A stretch of DNA of 64,000 nt from an uncultured Aquimarina sp. (GCA_947492105.1 CANLMN010000014.1:1-64000), one strand, 5' to 3'; shown: positions 1 through 10,137, numbered from the stretch's first letter. Program-made: numbers and translations. Notes: a model not told the origin generated them from the letters alone.

Positions 1-317
1 GGCTTTTTGTTGGTGTTCCAGCTTGATGTTGCAGACCATTTTTTGAGTCCTTGGATGTTATTCCCTACAGGAGTTTTAACAGCACTCCCCGTATGTGCTT
101 TGGATCGAATAGATGCCAGGATATTCACAGGTGCTGCGCAATTTGCCAAGGCAGTTATTTTGGAAGGGTTTGTAGAGCCATTTGGGATATTAGTGGTAGT
201 TTGTATAATACTTTTTAGGCTCATAAAACCGAGACTAATAGCGAATAAAATAAGTAATCCAGTTTTGAGTACAGAAGTAGCTTCTGTAGAAGTTTTGTGT
301 GGGGTAATAGTTTTCAT
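1..317 (-). CDS. Partial exported protein, N-terminus only (runs off left edge)
   Basis: An open frame on the minus strand starts at ATG 315-317 and stays open to base 1 (105 codons). The protein begins MKTITPHKTSTEA, then has a hydrophobic segment at about residues 17-40 that could be a signal peptide or signal anchor, then a Ser/Thr/Asn-rich stretch containing KKWSATSSWNTNKK. The Trp-Ser-x-x-x-Ser-Trp pattern resembles the start of G8-like or other secreted beta-rich domains, but this is too short to call. The plus-strand frame covering the same bases is an antisense shadow without exported-protein character. Function unknown. Confidence that the gene is real is moderate, resting on the plausible export signal and composition. 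Confidence 0.55.
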   Translation of the reverse strand, partial: MKTITPHKTSTEATSVLKTGLLILFAISLGFMSLKSIIQTTTNIPNGSTNPSKITALANCAAPVNILASIRSKAHTGSAVKTPVGNNIQGLKKWSATSSWNTNKK

Positions 318-1079
318 AAGTTGTTTTTAGTACTGTTTTTTGTAAATGATATTGGTTAGTTTTTTAACATACTTCTAAATAATTTTGATTTTTCTTGAAT
401 TCCTCTATTTCTTAACAAAAAATAAGAAAACTATAAGCGGTGAGTAGTTTTTATTACCAAAATAGCTGTTTTGCGGAATAATGTAGCATTAGTACCAAAG
501 AATATAGTTGTAAGGGCGGGGAAGTAGAGTTTTTCATTGTACGGTGATTCTTTTTTGATTCGACTAGTGTCTAGAGTAGCTGCATAATATAGAAGCGTTT
601 GAATCGTAGTTATTTAGTTAATTGTTGTGTTTTAGGAAACGGTGTAAGGTTTTCGATCGTATTTTTATGTTTTGCTTTTCGTTAAAGGCAATGATATGGT
701 CGTTGTACGGTACTGGAATTGTATTTAAATTGTACTGAGGCTAATTTTTTTTCTTCATTTGTGCCTTCGAAATATGACTTTAGATATGGGGTTTTCTGTG
801 TTTAAAAAAGTTGTTTTGTTAGAAAATTGTTTTTGCGCTAGTTGAGATGAAATTGTAGACTGGAATAATTGGTAATATCTTCGTTGGTTTTATTTTTTGA
901 GTAAAAAATAATAGAAAATAAAAATGATCAGTATTAAGAGATTATTTTTAAAATGATACTATACGGTTTCAGTATTCCTGTTGGTTTTTTTCTACAGGTC
1001 AGGTCGAAATTTAGCTTTTGAGGCTAGAAATTAACATAAAGCAAGATCAGATTACCAAATAAATAGTAATATTGCAGTT
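318..1079. other. Intergenic region between divergent genes
   Basis: This gap of about 760 bases holds no convincing coding frame in any direction. It separates the leftward partial gene from the rightward flippase. Bases 845-873 resemble a degenerate end of the dispersed repeat family described at 10364-10660 and 59962-60100 (ATTGTAGA...ATAATT). No clear promoter was identified. Confidence 0.5.
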
Positions 1080-2606
1080 ATGTCAACAAATCAAATAAAG
1101 GGCGGTGTTCTACTGTCATATGTGATTATTTTTTTAACCAACGGTATCGGGTTGGTTCTAACACCATTTATCATACGATCTTTGGGAGCATCAGAATATG
1201 GGTTGTATACCATGATTGGTGCATTGATAGGGTATATGACCGTGTTAGATTTTGGGCTCAATAGCACCATTGTACGGTTTGTGGCCAAATACCGTGCAGA
1301 GAATGATGAAAAAGGACAGGAAAATTTCTTGGCTCATAGTTTTATTATGTATGGTCTTATTGCACTTGTTGTAGTGCTAGTAGGAATTGGCTTATATTTT
1401 AATTTAGATACCATATATGGTGATGATCTTAGTACAGAAGCGATGTACAAGGCAAAGGTCATGTTTGCTATTTTAATTTTCAATTTGGCTTTCTCTTTAC
1501 CAGGAGGTGCTTTTAATGGAATTTGTAGTGGATATGAAGAGTTTATTCTACCACGTATAGCAAATATTACACGCTATATATTACGAAGCGCTTTGGTTGT
1601 AGCGATATTACTGTATGGCGGTGACTCGATAAGTTTGGTAGTTATTGATACTATTATGAATTTATTAATTGTTGGTGTCAATACGTATATTGTTTTCAAA
1701 AAGCTCCATGTGACAATACGCCTTCACAAGTTTGAAGGAGCATTGTTAAAACATATGCTAGGGTATTCTATTTGGATTTTTGTTTTTGCATTAGTTCACC
1801 AGCTACGTTGGCAGTTTGGACAGTTTATCCTATTTGAAATTACGAGTAGTACTGTTGTTGTTGCTGTTTATGCCGTAGGAACTACTTTGGGTAATTATTT
1901 TGCAAATTTTTCTTCTGCCATCTCTTCCGTCTTCTTGCCTAGAGCAATGCAAATGATTACCGCATCAGCTTCTTCCAAAGAGTTGACAGATATGTTTATA
2001 AAAGTATCGAGAATCGTATTGATTATTCTATTGTATGTTTTAGGAGGGTTTGTTTTGGTAGGAGAGGACTTTATCTACTTTTGGGTAGGCAATGATTTTA
2101 GTGAAGCTTATAGCTATACGATATTAATAATGCTTGGTTTACTGTTGATTCTCAGTCAAACTTTTGCTCTTAATATTATGGAAGCAAAGAATAAATTAAA
2201 ATTTAGAGGAATTACAATATTAATACTTACAGTGTTGGGAGTTGTGTCTGGTGCGATTTTGGCAAAGTATTACGGCGGATTGGGAATGATTATAGGAACT
2301 GTAATTTTTATGTTATTAGAACGTTTAGCAATTACTTGGTATTGTCATAACCGTCTTGGTTTAGAGATGATACGGTATTATAAAGAATTGTCTTCCTTAT
2401 TTTTGGTTTCTTTTTTATTGATTGTAGCAGCCTATTATGGATTTGATTATTTGCCAAAACAATCTGTTGGCTATGCATTGATCAAAGGAGTTGTATTTAC
2501 GATTTGCTATGGCGTATTGTTTAGTATGCTTGTTTTGAATAGCTATGAGAAATCTTTGTGGAGTAATTCACTATCAAAAGTTAAGAACAAATTTCGACGT
2601 TCCTAG
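1080..2606 (+). CDS. Polysaccharide flippase, Wzx/MOP superfamily
   Basis: This 508-aa integral membrane protein belongs to the MATE/MOP exporter superfamily (oligosaccharide flippase family). Such proteins flip undecaprenyl-linked O-antigen or exopolysaccharide repeat units across the inner membrane. Visible features are an N-terminal helix followed by the typical PFIIRSLGASEYGLYTMIG segment, a charged stretch at about residues 68-82, and alternating hydrophobic helices to the C-terminus (about 12-14 in all), ending in a basic tail. The length is normal for the family. No glycosyltransferase or other polysaccharide gene is adjacent inside the window, so the substrate cannot be inferred. The gene converges on the GH3 gene, and the two share a terminator at 2931-2981. 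Family assignment is firm; the exact substrate is unknown. Confidence 0.85.
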   Translation: MSTNQIKGGVLLSYVIIFLTNGIGLVLTPFIIRSLGASEYGLYTMIGALIGYMTVLDFGLNSTIVRFVAKYRAENDEKGQENFLAHSFIMYGLIALVVVLVGIGLYFNLDTIYGDDLSTEAMYKAKVMFAILIFNLAFSLPGGAFNGICSGYEEFILPRIANITRYILRSALVVAILLYGGDSISLVVIDTIMNLLIVGVNTYIVFKKLHVTIRLHKFEGALLKHMLGYSIWIFVFALVHQLRWQFGQFILFEITSSTVVVAVYAVGTTLGNYFANFSSAISSVFLPRAMQMITASASSKELTDMFIKVSRIVLIILLYVLGGFVLVGEDFIYFWVGNDFSEAYSYTILIMLGLLLILSQTFALNIMEAKNKLKFRGITILILTVLGVVSGAILAKYYGGLGMIIGTVIFMLLERLAITWYCHNRLGLEMIRYYKELSSLFLVSFLLIVAAYYGFDYLPKQSVGYALIKGVVFTICYGVLFSMLVLNSYEKSLWSNSLSKVKNKFRRS

Positions 2607-2793
2607 CACTAGGGTACAACGCTTTCTTTGGAGTATAGTTATTTAGAGAAAGGTTCCTTTGTATTTTACTTTACATCTTTATTTTTTGTTCTACCTTCTA
2701 GATGTGAATCATTGTACTGCTTTCTAAAATTTTCTTGTCATTTGGATCCTAATAGTCAAGCATAAATTTTGAGATAGCATAAACTAAAACAAC

Positions 2794-2846
2794 AAAAAAA
2801 TAGCTCAATTATTTTTGCTTACAATTACATTTTAGCTGGTATAAGA
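2794..2846. repeat. End fragment of dispersed MITE-like repeat
   Basis: The sequence AAAAAATAGCTCAATTATTT (starting near 2795), followed by TACAATTACATTTTAGCTGG and TATAAG, matches 10608-10660 and, in reverse orientation, 60051-60096. The pattern is AAAAATAGYTYAA, an AT spacer, ACATTTTA and then TGGTRTAA. Read on the minus strand it begins CTTATACCAGC, which resembles the TTATACCA end of the other copies. It is probably one end of a decayed element. Confidence 0.45.
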
Positions 2847-2930
2847 TTATGTATCTCAATTACAGTAAAAAAAAGATTTTGTCGTTGTAATGGAGTCAAA
2901 GTCCATTCGATAAAAGTTTTTGGGTCAAAA

Positions 2931-2981
2931 AAAAGACTCCTGATATAAACGTAATAATAACATTTATATCAGGAGTCTTTT
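2931..2981. terminator. Bidirectional rho-independent terminator
   Basis: A perfect 19-bp inverted repeat (2931-2949 and 2963-2981; arms AAAAGACTCCTGATATAAA and its complement) encloses a 13-nt loop. A-rich and T-rich flanks lie on the two sides. It sits between the convergent flippase gene (ends 2606, plus) and the GH3 gene (ends 3171, minus), so it can end transcription from both sides. Confidence 0.85.
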
Positions 2982-3170
2982 ATCGTAGACTTGACTTAGG
3001 TAAAAGTACGTTACAGTTAATTATATGCAACTTGTTTTTATCTCTATGATCTTATTTGTCGGTTGTATAATTAGTGTTATACAATCGACTCAAGGTGTTT
3101 TTGTATAAAACTAATAACATAGTATGGGTAGTAATAGGATATTACGGACCCAAACGGGTGTTTGTTTATT

Positions 3171-5435
3171 TTATTTTTCCAATCGGAATTTTCCTGTAAT
3201 CCCTTCTTGAGAAGAGGTGCCGATCATTACTGTATAATCTCCAGTTTCAAGTATTTTCTTCATTGACATTCCTGTGAATTCTAGCATTTTTGGAGTGATC
3301 GTAAAAGAAACTGTTTTAGTTGCTCCAGGAGCAAGTTCAATTTTCTCAAAACCTTTGAGTTCTTTGTCAGGAGCCGATACCGAACGGATTTCATCCTTGA
3401 TATAGAGCTGTACTACTTCTTTTCCTGTTGTTTTTCCTGTATTTGTTATCTCCGCACTCACGGTGATGGTGGTATTTGGAGTGATTTTTGGATTAGAAAT
3501 TTTGAGATTCGCATAGGAGAAACTGGTATAGCTAAGTCCATAACCAAAAGGGTATAGAGGACCTTTTTCAAGGAATAAGTAACCTTTTTTGTAGTTTACT
3601 TCTTTTTGACTATAGTGGTACGGAAGCTGTCCAACAGAACGAGGGATGGTTACAGGTAACTTGCCAGAAGGAGTTACATCACCGAAGATAATTTTTGCAG
3701 TAGATTCATCACCAAACTCACTTAAGTCCCATATATCTACTATAGCATCAGCTTCTTTAGAGATGGTGTTTATCGATAAGGTTCTACGATGTTTTAGTAC
3801 AACGATAACGGGTTTTCCTAGTGCTTTGATTTTGGTTATTAACTCATCTTGTTGACCAACTGGCTCAATAGTCGCTCGGTCTCCAAGAGTTTTGTTGAAG
3901 TAAGCTTCTTTAGCTGTAAATTCGTCACCACCAAGATATAAGATAACAAGGTCTGATTTTTTGGCAATTGCTATCATTTTGTCCATTGCTTCAGGATTCT
4001 TTTTGGATAGGCTAGGAGTACCTTTTTGTTCGTTCGTAAGATTGAATCCTTTTTCTGCGGTAAAAGTGATATTTGATCCAGCAACAGCTTCAAAAGCTGC
4101 TTTGGTACCTTCATCTAATAACGGACCTAGTAATGCGATTGTTTTTGCACTTTTTTTGTCTAAAGGCAAGGTGTTTTTGTCATTTTTTAATAAAATTATA
4201 GACTCCAAATCAGCTTCTTTAGCCAAGGCAAATGAAGAAGCTGCTCTAACACCCTTTTTTACTTCTTTTAGATTAATATAAGGGTTATCAAATAGCCCTA
4301 AAATGAATTTTGTTTTTAATACTCGTGCAGCAGATCGATCGATGAGTTTTTCGATTTCTGGATGTTGTTTTACCATTTTTGGAAGATATGAATAGGCATC
4401 TTCTGCGTACAAATCAATATCAATACCAGCTTCTAAGCCCATTAGAGCTGCTGCTTCTGGAGATTCGGCAACTTTCATAAAATAAAATAAACGAGCAATG
4501 TCATTCGAATCAGAAACTACATAGCCATCAAAATTCCATTGATCTCGCAAAACACCTGTGAGCAACTCTTTGTTTCCATGACTCGCAATACCATTCAGAT
4601 CACCATGCGAGGCCATAACACCAAGAGTACGGGCATCTTTAACTGCAGCTTCAAAAGGTGGGTATATTTCATCAATTAAGGTTCTTGGAGAGATTTCAAT
4701 AGCAGCAAAATTACGACCACCTAATACTTGTGCGTATCCCGCAAAATGTTTTGCAACAGCGCCAATATGCGTACCTTTTCCTAGACCTTCATAATTTCCT
4801 TGTACACCTTTGATAGCGTTAGTTACCATTTGTGTCGTTAGGTAAGTATCTTCACCAAAAGCCTCACTCATTCTTCCGAATCGAGGATCACGAACAATAT
4901 CCGCCTCTGGAGAATGACACATGTGCATACCACGAAGTCGTGCTTCTTTTCCTACCACATCCCAAATTCTATTAACTAGCTCTGGGTTGAATGAAGCAGC
5001 AGAGGTCAACGGGCGCCCAAATTTTGTACAGCCTTTTGCATCTACACCATTGTAAGATTCGGTGACAAATAATGCAGGGATTCCCCAGCGATTATTTTCG
5101 ATAATATACTTTTGGAGTTCATTATTCATTTTTGCCGCTGCTAGAGGACTAATATGTTCCCCAGGATTTTTGACACCGGCAATCCCTAGTTTTAATTTTT
5201 TCTTTACTCTATCAGACAGCACTAGTTTACCTTCTTTGTTAGGTTTTGCTCCAATATTTGCATGGAAAATACGCATTTGCGCTACTTTTTCTTCTATAGA
5301 CATTTTGGAGAGTAAATCTTCAACACGTTTTTCTATAGCTACTTTTTTGTTTCTGTAAACATCCTTTTTGGATTGCGCAAAAGACGCGGTAGAACAAAGA
5401 ATGAGGAGAATTAATGTTTTGGAAATTGTATTCAT
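3171..5435 (-). CDS. Glycoside hydrolase family 3 beta-glycosidase, exported
   Basis: This 754-aa protein has a cleavable signal peptide (MNTISKTLILLILCSTASFAQ). GH3 enzymes are retaining exo-beta-glycosidases (beta-glucosidase, beta-xylosidase and others). Visible are the GH3 N-terminal barrel with RDPRFGRMSEAFGEDTYL near residue 182, KHFAGY near 229, and the nucleophile motif GYVVSDSND with Asp at about 309. The GH3 C domain and a C-terminal fibronectin III-like domain (about 670-750) follow. The canonical GRP motif of the C domain is altered to KHRRTLS. It is the last gene of the operon GH78-GH43-GH3, 29 bases after GH43, and probably trims beta-linked sugars next to rhamnose in the periplasm. 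Family is certain; substrate is not. Confidence 0.92.
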   Translation of the reverse strand: MNTISKTLILLILCSTASFAQSKKDVYRNKKVAIEKRVEDLLSKMSIEEKVAQMRIFHANIGAKPNKEGKLVLSDRVKKKLKLGIAGVKNPGEHISPLAAAKMNNELQKYIIENNRWGIPALFVTESYNGVDAKGCTKFGRPLTSAASFNPELVNRIWDVVGKEARLRGMHMCHSPEADIVRDPRFGRMSEAFGEDTYLTTQMVTNAIKGVQGNYEGLGKGTHIGAVAKHFAGYAQVLGGRNFAAIEISPRTLIDEIYPPFEAAVKDARTLGVMASHGDLNGIASHGNKELLTGVLRDQWNFDGYVVSDSNDIARLFYFMKVAESPEAAALMGLEAGIDIDLYAEDAYSYLPKMVKQHPEIEKLIDRSAARVLKTKFILGLFDNPYINLKEVKKGVRAASSFALAKEADLESIILLKNDKNTLPLDKKSAKTIALLGPLLDEGTKAAFEAVAGSNITFTAEKGFNLTNEQKGTPSLSKKNPEAMDKMIAIAKKSDLVILYLGGDEFTAKEAYFNKTLGDRATIEPVGQQDELITKIKALGKPVIVVLKHRRTLSINTISKEADAIVDIWDLSEFGDESTAKIIFGDVTPSGKLPVTIPRSVGQLPYHYSQKEVNYKKGYLFLEKGPLYPFGYGLSYTSFSYANLKISNPKITPNTTITVSAEITNTGKTTGKEVVQLYIKDEIRSVSAPDKELKGFEKIELAPGATKTVSFTITPKMLEFTGMSMKKILETGDYTVMIGTSSQEGITGKFRLEK

Positions 5436-5464
5436 TATTATAGTGATGATGTTTAATTTATAAG

Positions 5465-6832
5465 TTATTGTTTAAATGAAAAAGCATCTAACTGGATAGT
5501 TTTTCCATTAAGGGTATTGATTATAATATATAGGTTTTCTATGTCATTCATTTGTGGTACGTCAAAGATAACTGTTTGTATTTTGCTATTAGGACTAGGA
5601 TTCACAAGTTTTTTTGACGCCAAAATTGTGCCATCTATTGCTGCACGACGCAAGATAATTTCAAAATCATTGTTTTCGGGATTTTTGTAGTTCAAATGTA
5701 TTTTAGTGTACTTTGCAGCTCCTTGTATATTAGGAAAATTCAAATAACTGGTTTTTTGAGTTGTACTAATAACAAAATTATGGCCTTCGGCTTGCTTTTT
5801 CTCGACACCTACGGCACTGAAATAGTTTTCTGCTTCAATTTTTGATTGTGTAGCATCATAGCGTCCCACCCCAATACCATCTATACGTATCGGAGCTATT
5901 TCTCCATTGTCCTTATAATGTACGTAGCTTATGAAGGCATCTCGGAAATACCGATTTCCTGTTTGGCTGATATCACAATAGGTATAGTAGGATTGATTAT
6001 GCCATTCAAAAAAGTTGCCATGCCTTCCTTGCAAGAACCCGCTGGGCCATGTGGGAGCATCATATCCAGATGCGAAACTTTCTTTTTTTATAATCGTATC
6101 TTTATAGGCATAGGGGCCATACAGTTCGTCTGATACTGCATAAAAACAACCCCAGGATAAATAATATTTCCCCTGATATTTATGTATAGAAGGTTTGTCG
6201 TCTGTAGGTTTTTTGAGATTTTTTCCATCGAGGTTATAAGGGCCACGAGCGTTATGAATAAGGATTTTTTTTGGTTTTTCAGCTAGGCTGATCATATCTT
6301 CATTGAGCTTAGCAATATAGTAATCCCAAACACCAAATATAATGTAATGCGAACCTTGTTCTTCAAAAATAGCAATATCATACTCGTGAGTAGGAGTAAG
6401 GTCGGATGTTAATAAAGGTTTGCCTAGTGGATCTTTCCACGGACCTATTGGCGAGTTTCCTTGAACAACTCCTGTTTGTTTATTTCCTTCAGAAAAATAC
6501 CAATAATATTTTTTGTTACGATAGCCAACATCTGTTGCCCAGCATCGAGTAAATGGTTTTCCAATATAGGTGTCCTCTGGTCTTAGAACACACTCTTTGG
6601 TCCAATTAACAAGATCTGGAGATGACCATGCCCACCAATCTTCCATAATGAATTTATCATTATCAATAGATTTGTCATGAGATGCATATACATAAGCACG
6701 ATCCTCAAAAATATGGATATGAGGATCGTTGAGTCCTTGATTAGGGATTATCGGATTCTGAGAAAAAGACTCAGAAGATAAGAAGATCCCAAAAAAGAAT
6801 GTAGCAATAATGATTAACGGATGGGGTGTCAT
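5465..6832 (-). CDS. Glycoside hydrolase family 43 protein with C-terminal CBM6-like domain
   Basis: This 455-aa exported protein has a signal peptide ending near SESFSQN. GH43 enzymes are inverting arabinofuranosidases or xylosidases with a five-bladed beta-propeller. The N-terminal catalytic motif LNDPHIHIFEDRAYVYASHD carries the expected catalytic-base Asp, and HEYDIAIFEE near residue 150 carries the second Asp. From about residue 332 (KIEAENYF) to the end there is a carbohydrate-binding module of the CBM6 type, typically appended to such enzymes. The gene lies 8 bases after the GH78 gene and 29 before GH3, so the three are almost certainly co-transcribed. It probably removes xylose or arabinose residues from a rhamnose-containing glycan. 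Family confident; specificity inferred from context only. Confidence 0.9.
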   Translation of the reverse strand: MTPHPLIIIATFFFGIFLSSESFSQNPIIPNQGLNDPHIHIFEDRAYVYASHDKSIDNDKFIMEDWWAWSSPDLVNWTKECVLRPEDTYIGKPFTRCWATDVGYRNKKYYWYFSEGNKQTGVVQGNSPIGPWKDPLGKPLLTSDLTPTHEYDIAIFEEQGSHYIIFGVWDYYIAKLNEDMISLAEKPKKILIHNARGPYNLDGKNLKKPTDDKPSIHKYQGKYYLSWGCFYAVSDELYGPYAYKDTIIKKESFASGYDAPTWPSGFLQGRHGNFFEWHNQSYYTYCDISQTGNRYFRDAFISYVHYKDNGEIAPIRIDGIGVGRYDATQSKIEAENYFSAVGVEKKQAEGHNFVISTTQKTSYLNFPNIQGAAKYTKIHLNYKNPENNDFEIILRRAAIDGTILASKKLVNPSPNSKIQTVIFDVPQMNDIENLYIIINTLNGKTIQLDAFSFKQ

Positions 6833-6840
6833 TATCTATC

Positions 6841-9690
6841 CTACTTTTTTGAATATGATAACGTATAAGTTCCTGATTCGAGACGTATGTTTCCAGTATT
6901 CTTTGTTGAAGGATTTTTTATATATTTTTTGGCAGATTCATTATTGATTTTGAGACTAGCTATTTCTTGATCAGATAATGGGATGATAGCTGTGGTGTTA
7001 AAAGGAACAGAAAGGTTCATAGTGAATTGTTTGTTCTCAATTTTCCAATCATTTTTGATCTCACCATAGGGTGTTGTAATTTTTACATTAGCAGTGGTAA
7101 TGTCCTTGGGGTATATCGGTTGAACTGTAAATTCCTTGAAACCTGGTTTTTTTGTTATAGGTTGAATACCACCAATGCTTTCATAAAAGTACGCTGCAAA
7201 ACCACTATGCATTGGATGATTCAGTGAATTACTGAATTCAATGCCACTGGACCAATCCCATTGTCTTTCTGGCCATGTGGTAAAGCCTGAATTCATAATG
7301 AATGCTTGACTTGGGAATTCAGGGTTTGTCAGTAAGCTATATCCAAGTTCTGTTTGTCCTAATTTGCTTAATACTGTGTATAAGTATCGGTTACCGTGAA
7401 TCCCTACCGAATGATGTCCTCCATGTGTGACATTAATGTCATAGATCAATCCATTCAAAATATTTTGGCGTTTTGCATCGGGAACAAGACCAAATTGTAA
7501 GGCCATTACTGTGGCAGTTTGGCTTCCATACCATTGATGCTTGGTGCTTGGGATTTCGGTAAGATAAGTCGCATTGAAAGATTTTTTAAGCGATTGGATT
7601 TCATTATTCAAAAATGTTTTGTAGTTGGTGTCATTCATAAGTATCGAAAATTCTTTCATTACCTTGAGTATGTCATAAAAATACGCCGTAGCAGAAATGA
7701 CAGGGTGGCATTCCATTGCACCGGGATTTCTTTTGCGATCCCAACGAGGAGGGCACCAATCTCCCATACCATTATCAATAATACCGGTTTCGTTTTTGAA
7801 AGAGAGATAATACTGGGTCAATTGTTTCATGTCTTCGTAATATTCAGATACAATACTTTGATCACCGTAATACAAATAATGATACCAAGGTAGGTAGATC
7901 GTAGCAATCCCCCAGTCTAGTTTTGCGATAGTTGAAGTACGTTTTCCTGGGGCAATCATAGTTGGAACTTTGTAGGTGTCTTTATTCATGCCTCCCTTGA
8001 CTTTTCTAAATTGTGTACGTATATCTTCCATATATTTTTGATAAAACGTAGCGATGTCATAGTTATAGAGAATGTATTCGGCAGTAGCATGTGCATCTCC
8101 TAACCAACCACATTTTTCTCGTTGGGGGCAATCTTCAGGAATCCCATGAAGATTGTCTATGACGGTCCACTTACTAATTTCGTTCATTTTGTTTAATTGC
8201 GGATTGGAGCAGTCAAAATGCCCTGTTTCTGTCACATCAGAACCTACCAAAATAGCATTAATATCTTCAGGTTTTGGTTTTTTGGAAAGACCACTAATCT
8301 CTGCATATCGAAAACCATGATAGGTGAAACGAGGTTCCCAGTTTTCGCGACCCGAACTACGGCATATATAGGTGAGTTGTTGGGACAGACCACTAGCTCC
8401 TCCGCCCGTAGATCCTAGAAAAATTGCATTTCCAGTTCTTTTGAGCGCTTCTACTAATTGTAGTTGTATTTTGGAACCTTTTTGTTCTTCTACACCTAGT
8501 CGAACCCATCCAGCTATGTTTTGCCCAAAATCAACAATCCAATTTCCATTATCTGCCTTGGTAATCGCAATGGGCTTTAATGTTTTTAACTTTCTGATCG
8601 GAGGTAATACCTGAGGGCGTAACTTTCCAACAATTGGATTGGTTATTTTGACATTTTTGTCCTTGCTGTCATCGTAGTTATTGGTATTCCAGTTTGGAAT
8701 TTCGAAATTAGCATCATATACTTCTCCTCCATAAACATTGTCAAAAACAATAGGACCAGAGACTGTTTTCCAATCTTTGTCTGTAGTTATTTGTTGTGAT
8801 GTGCCGTCTTTATAAACAATATCCAAGAGCATGCGAACAGCAGGAGGTCCGTATGCGATACTTTTTTCGGATTCAGGGTCTCTTCTAAAAGCTAAGTTTT
8901 GACCATAAAATCCATTGCCAAGTACAACAGCAATAGTGTTTTTTCCTTCTTGTAACTGAGTTTTTGGACTCAAAACTACATAAAAAGCCTGTTTGTCATA
9001 ATTTGTAGGAGCCGGATCTAATACATGATCTCCAACTTTTTGTCCATTAATGTATAATTCATAATATCCCAAACCAGCAATATATGCACGTGCACTTTTA
9101 ATGGGTTTTGCAGCAGTAAAGGTATTTCTGAAATATCCAGTAGGAAAACTAGAAACTTTGGATGTATCTTTTGCTTTAGAGTTTTTGAAATCTCTAAAAC
9201 GGTGCTCCGAGGTTCTTGTATCTTCTGGTACGGTAATCCATTTTGCATTTTCCCAATTAGAATTTGTAGCTAATCCTGTTTCAAAAGTTTGAGGTGTTGA
9301 CCATTGTGACGGATTTTTGGATTCGTCCCAAATCTTTACTTTCCACCAATATTTGGTTGCTGGTTGTAAAGCTTTGCCCTTGTATACGTGATAAGCGGAC
9401 TGATTAGAAACTTGTTTTTCTGAATTCCAAAAATCACCTTCATTATTTTCTAGTATTTCTGGAGAGGATGCAACCAAAATAGTATAGGCAGATTGAGACC
9501 GATTGTAACCTGTTGCATGTAATATCCATGAGAATTGTGGTTCAAAACCATCAATTACAATAGGGTTTTCTTGGTAATTACACGTTAATTTATGGAACTT
9601 TAATCCAATATCACTTGATTTTGTAGGTTGCTGACAAGCGCTTAGTATAGTCGCAATAGCAAAAAAACAATAAGAAATACATCTTCTCAT
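6841..9690 (-). CDS. Alpha-L-rhamnosidase, glycoside hydrolase family 78, lipoprotein
   Basis: GH78 enzymes release terminal alpha-L-rhamnose by inversion. The order of domains fits the family: an Ig-like N-terminal domain (LTCNYQENPIVIDGFEPQFSW onward), a jelly-roll domain with KSARAYIAGLGYYELYINGQ, a concanavalin-like domain, the (alpha/alpha)6 catalytic barrel with EDCPQREKCGWLGDAHATAEY carrying the general-acid Glu, and a C-terminal beta domain. The frame is open to 9747 (968 aa). I prefer the ATG at 9690 (949 aa), which gives a compact lipoprotein signal, MRRCISYCFFAIATILSAC, with lipobox LSAC and an upstream AGAAGG. It is first in the operon with GH43 and GH3. A shared regulatory box lies about 430 bases upstream at 10120-10137. 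Confidence 0.93.
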   Translation of the reverse strand: MRRCISYCFFAIATILSACQQPTKSSDIGLKFHKLTCNYQENPIVIDGFEPQFSWILHATGYNRSQSAYTILVASSPEILENNEGDFWNSEKQVSNQSAYHVYKGKALQPATKYWWKVKIWDESKNPSQWSTPQTFETGLATNSNWENAKWITVPEDTRTSEHRFRDFKNSKAKDTSKVSSFPTGYFRNTFTAAKPIKSARAYIAGLGYYELYINGQKVGDHVLDPAPTNYDKQAFYVVLSPKTQLQEGKNTIAVVLGNGFYGQNLAFRRDPESEKSIAYGPPAVRMLLDIVYKDGTSQQITTDKDWKTVSGPIVFDNVYGGEVYDANFEIPNWNTNNYDDSKDKNVKITNPIVGKLRPQVLPPIRKLKTLKPIAITKADNGNWIVDFGQNIAGWVRLGVEEQKGSKIQLQLVEALKRTGNAIFLGSTGGGASGLSQQLTYICRSSGRENWEPRFTYHGFRYAEISGLSKKPKPEDINAILVGSDVTETGHFDCSNPQLNKMNEISKWTVIDNLHGIPEDCPQREKCGWLGDAHATAEYILYNYDIATFYQKYMEDIRTQFRKVKGGMNKDTYKVPTMIAPGKRTSTIAKLDWGIATIYLPWYHYLYYGDQSIVSEYYEDMKQLTQYYLSFKNETGIIDNGMGDWCPPRWDRKRNPGAMECHPVISATAYFYDILKVMKEFSILMNDTNYKTFLNNEIQSLKKSFNATYLTEIPSTKHQWYGSQTATVMALQFGLVPDAKRQNILNGLIYDINVTHGGHHSVGIHGNRYLYTVLSKLGQTELGYSLLTNPEFPSQAFIMNSGFTTWPERQWDWSSGIEFSNSLNHPMHSGFAAYFYESIGGIQPITKKPGFKEFTVQPIYPKDITTANVKITTPYGEIKNDWKIENKQFTMNLSVPFNTTAIIPLSDQEIASLKINNESAKKYIKNPSTKNTGNIRLESGTYTLSYSKK

Positions 9691-9747
9691 TAGTAATTGC
9701 CTTCTATCGTATTTAGTCATTTTCAAAGGATTATTTTCTGATGTCAT

Positions 9748-10119
9748 AGGTGCAATTTAACGATTGTGAACTAGTACAGGTAGAAAAGTACTAATCATAT
9801 TAATGGAATTTATAGAGGTATTATTTAGCTTACAAAGCGGTAGGAGTTGAGTGGTGTCAGATTGTACAACTCTCATGTGCCTGGTTTTGACCTTGGTTTG
9901 TAGTAGCTTAATTCGTTTTTCTTTACTCATATTAATAGTTATAAATACACTTGGATTTTGGGACTCGAATTTTTTAGAGCTGTTAAATAATAAAATCAAA
10001 TTCTAGTTCTTTAATCGTAAGATTGAAATATATATGCTGATATTCCACTAATTTGATGGACTATTAGATTAATGGATGTTTTTCTTGATTCACTAAAGTA
10101 TAATGATATTATTAATGGA
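9748..10119 (-). other. Long leader region of the GH78 operon
   Basis: If transcription begins near 10086 (see the -7 element at 10093-10100), the rhamnosidase operon has an untranslated leader of about 340-400 nt. An 80-codon minus-strand frame (9757-9999) lies within it, but it has no recognisable domain, signal or codon pattern, so I do not call it a gene. No riboswitch structure was recognised. Confidence 0.35.
10093..10100 (-). promoter_or_regulatory. Putative -7 element of GH78-GH43-GH3 operon promoter
   Basis: On the minus strand the bases read TACTTTAG, one mismatch from the Bacteroidota -7 consensus TAnnTTTG. Its first base lies 37 bases downstream of the first base of the regulatory box at 10120-10137, exactly the spacing seen at the rhaEW promoter. 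The call depends mainly on that shared geometry. Confidence 0.5.
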
Positions 10120-10137
10120 GCATCCTGTACTATTCTG
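10120..10137 (-). promoter_or_regulatory. Putative operator of the rhamnose GntR regulator (GH78 operon copy)
   Basis: The minus strand reads CAGAATAGTACAGGATGC, differing at one of 18 positions from CAGTATAGTACAGGATGC at 21861-21878 in front of rhaEW. The core CTGTA-CTA-TtCTG is an imperfect inverted repeat with a 3-base centre, as expected for a dimeric HTH repressor. It occupies the -33 side of the presumed promoter. The ligand is inferred to be rhamnose or a phosphorylated derivative, because the two flanking transcription units make and consume rhamnose. Confidence 0.6.

Noticed and set aside
7-330. 107-codon plus-strand frame at the left edge
   Set aside because: The opposite strand gives a product with an N-terminal hydrophobic export segment in the same interval, which is more plausible.
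9757-9999. 80-codon minus-strand frame in the leader of the GH78 operon
   Set aside because: No domain, no export signal and unremarkable composition. The position in a long leader is interesting but does not support a gene.
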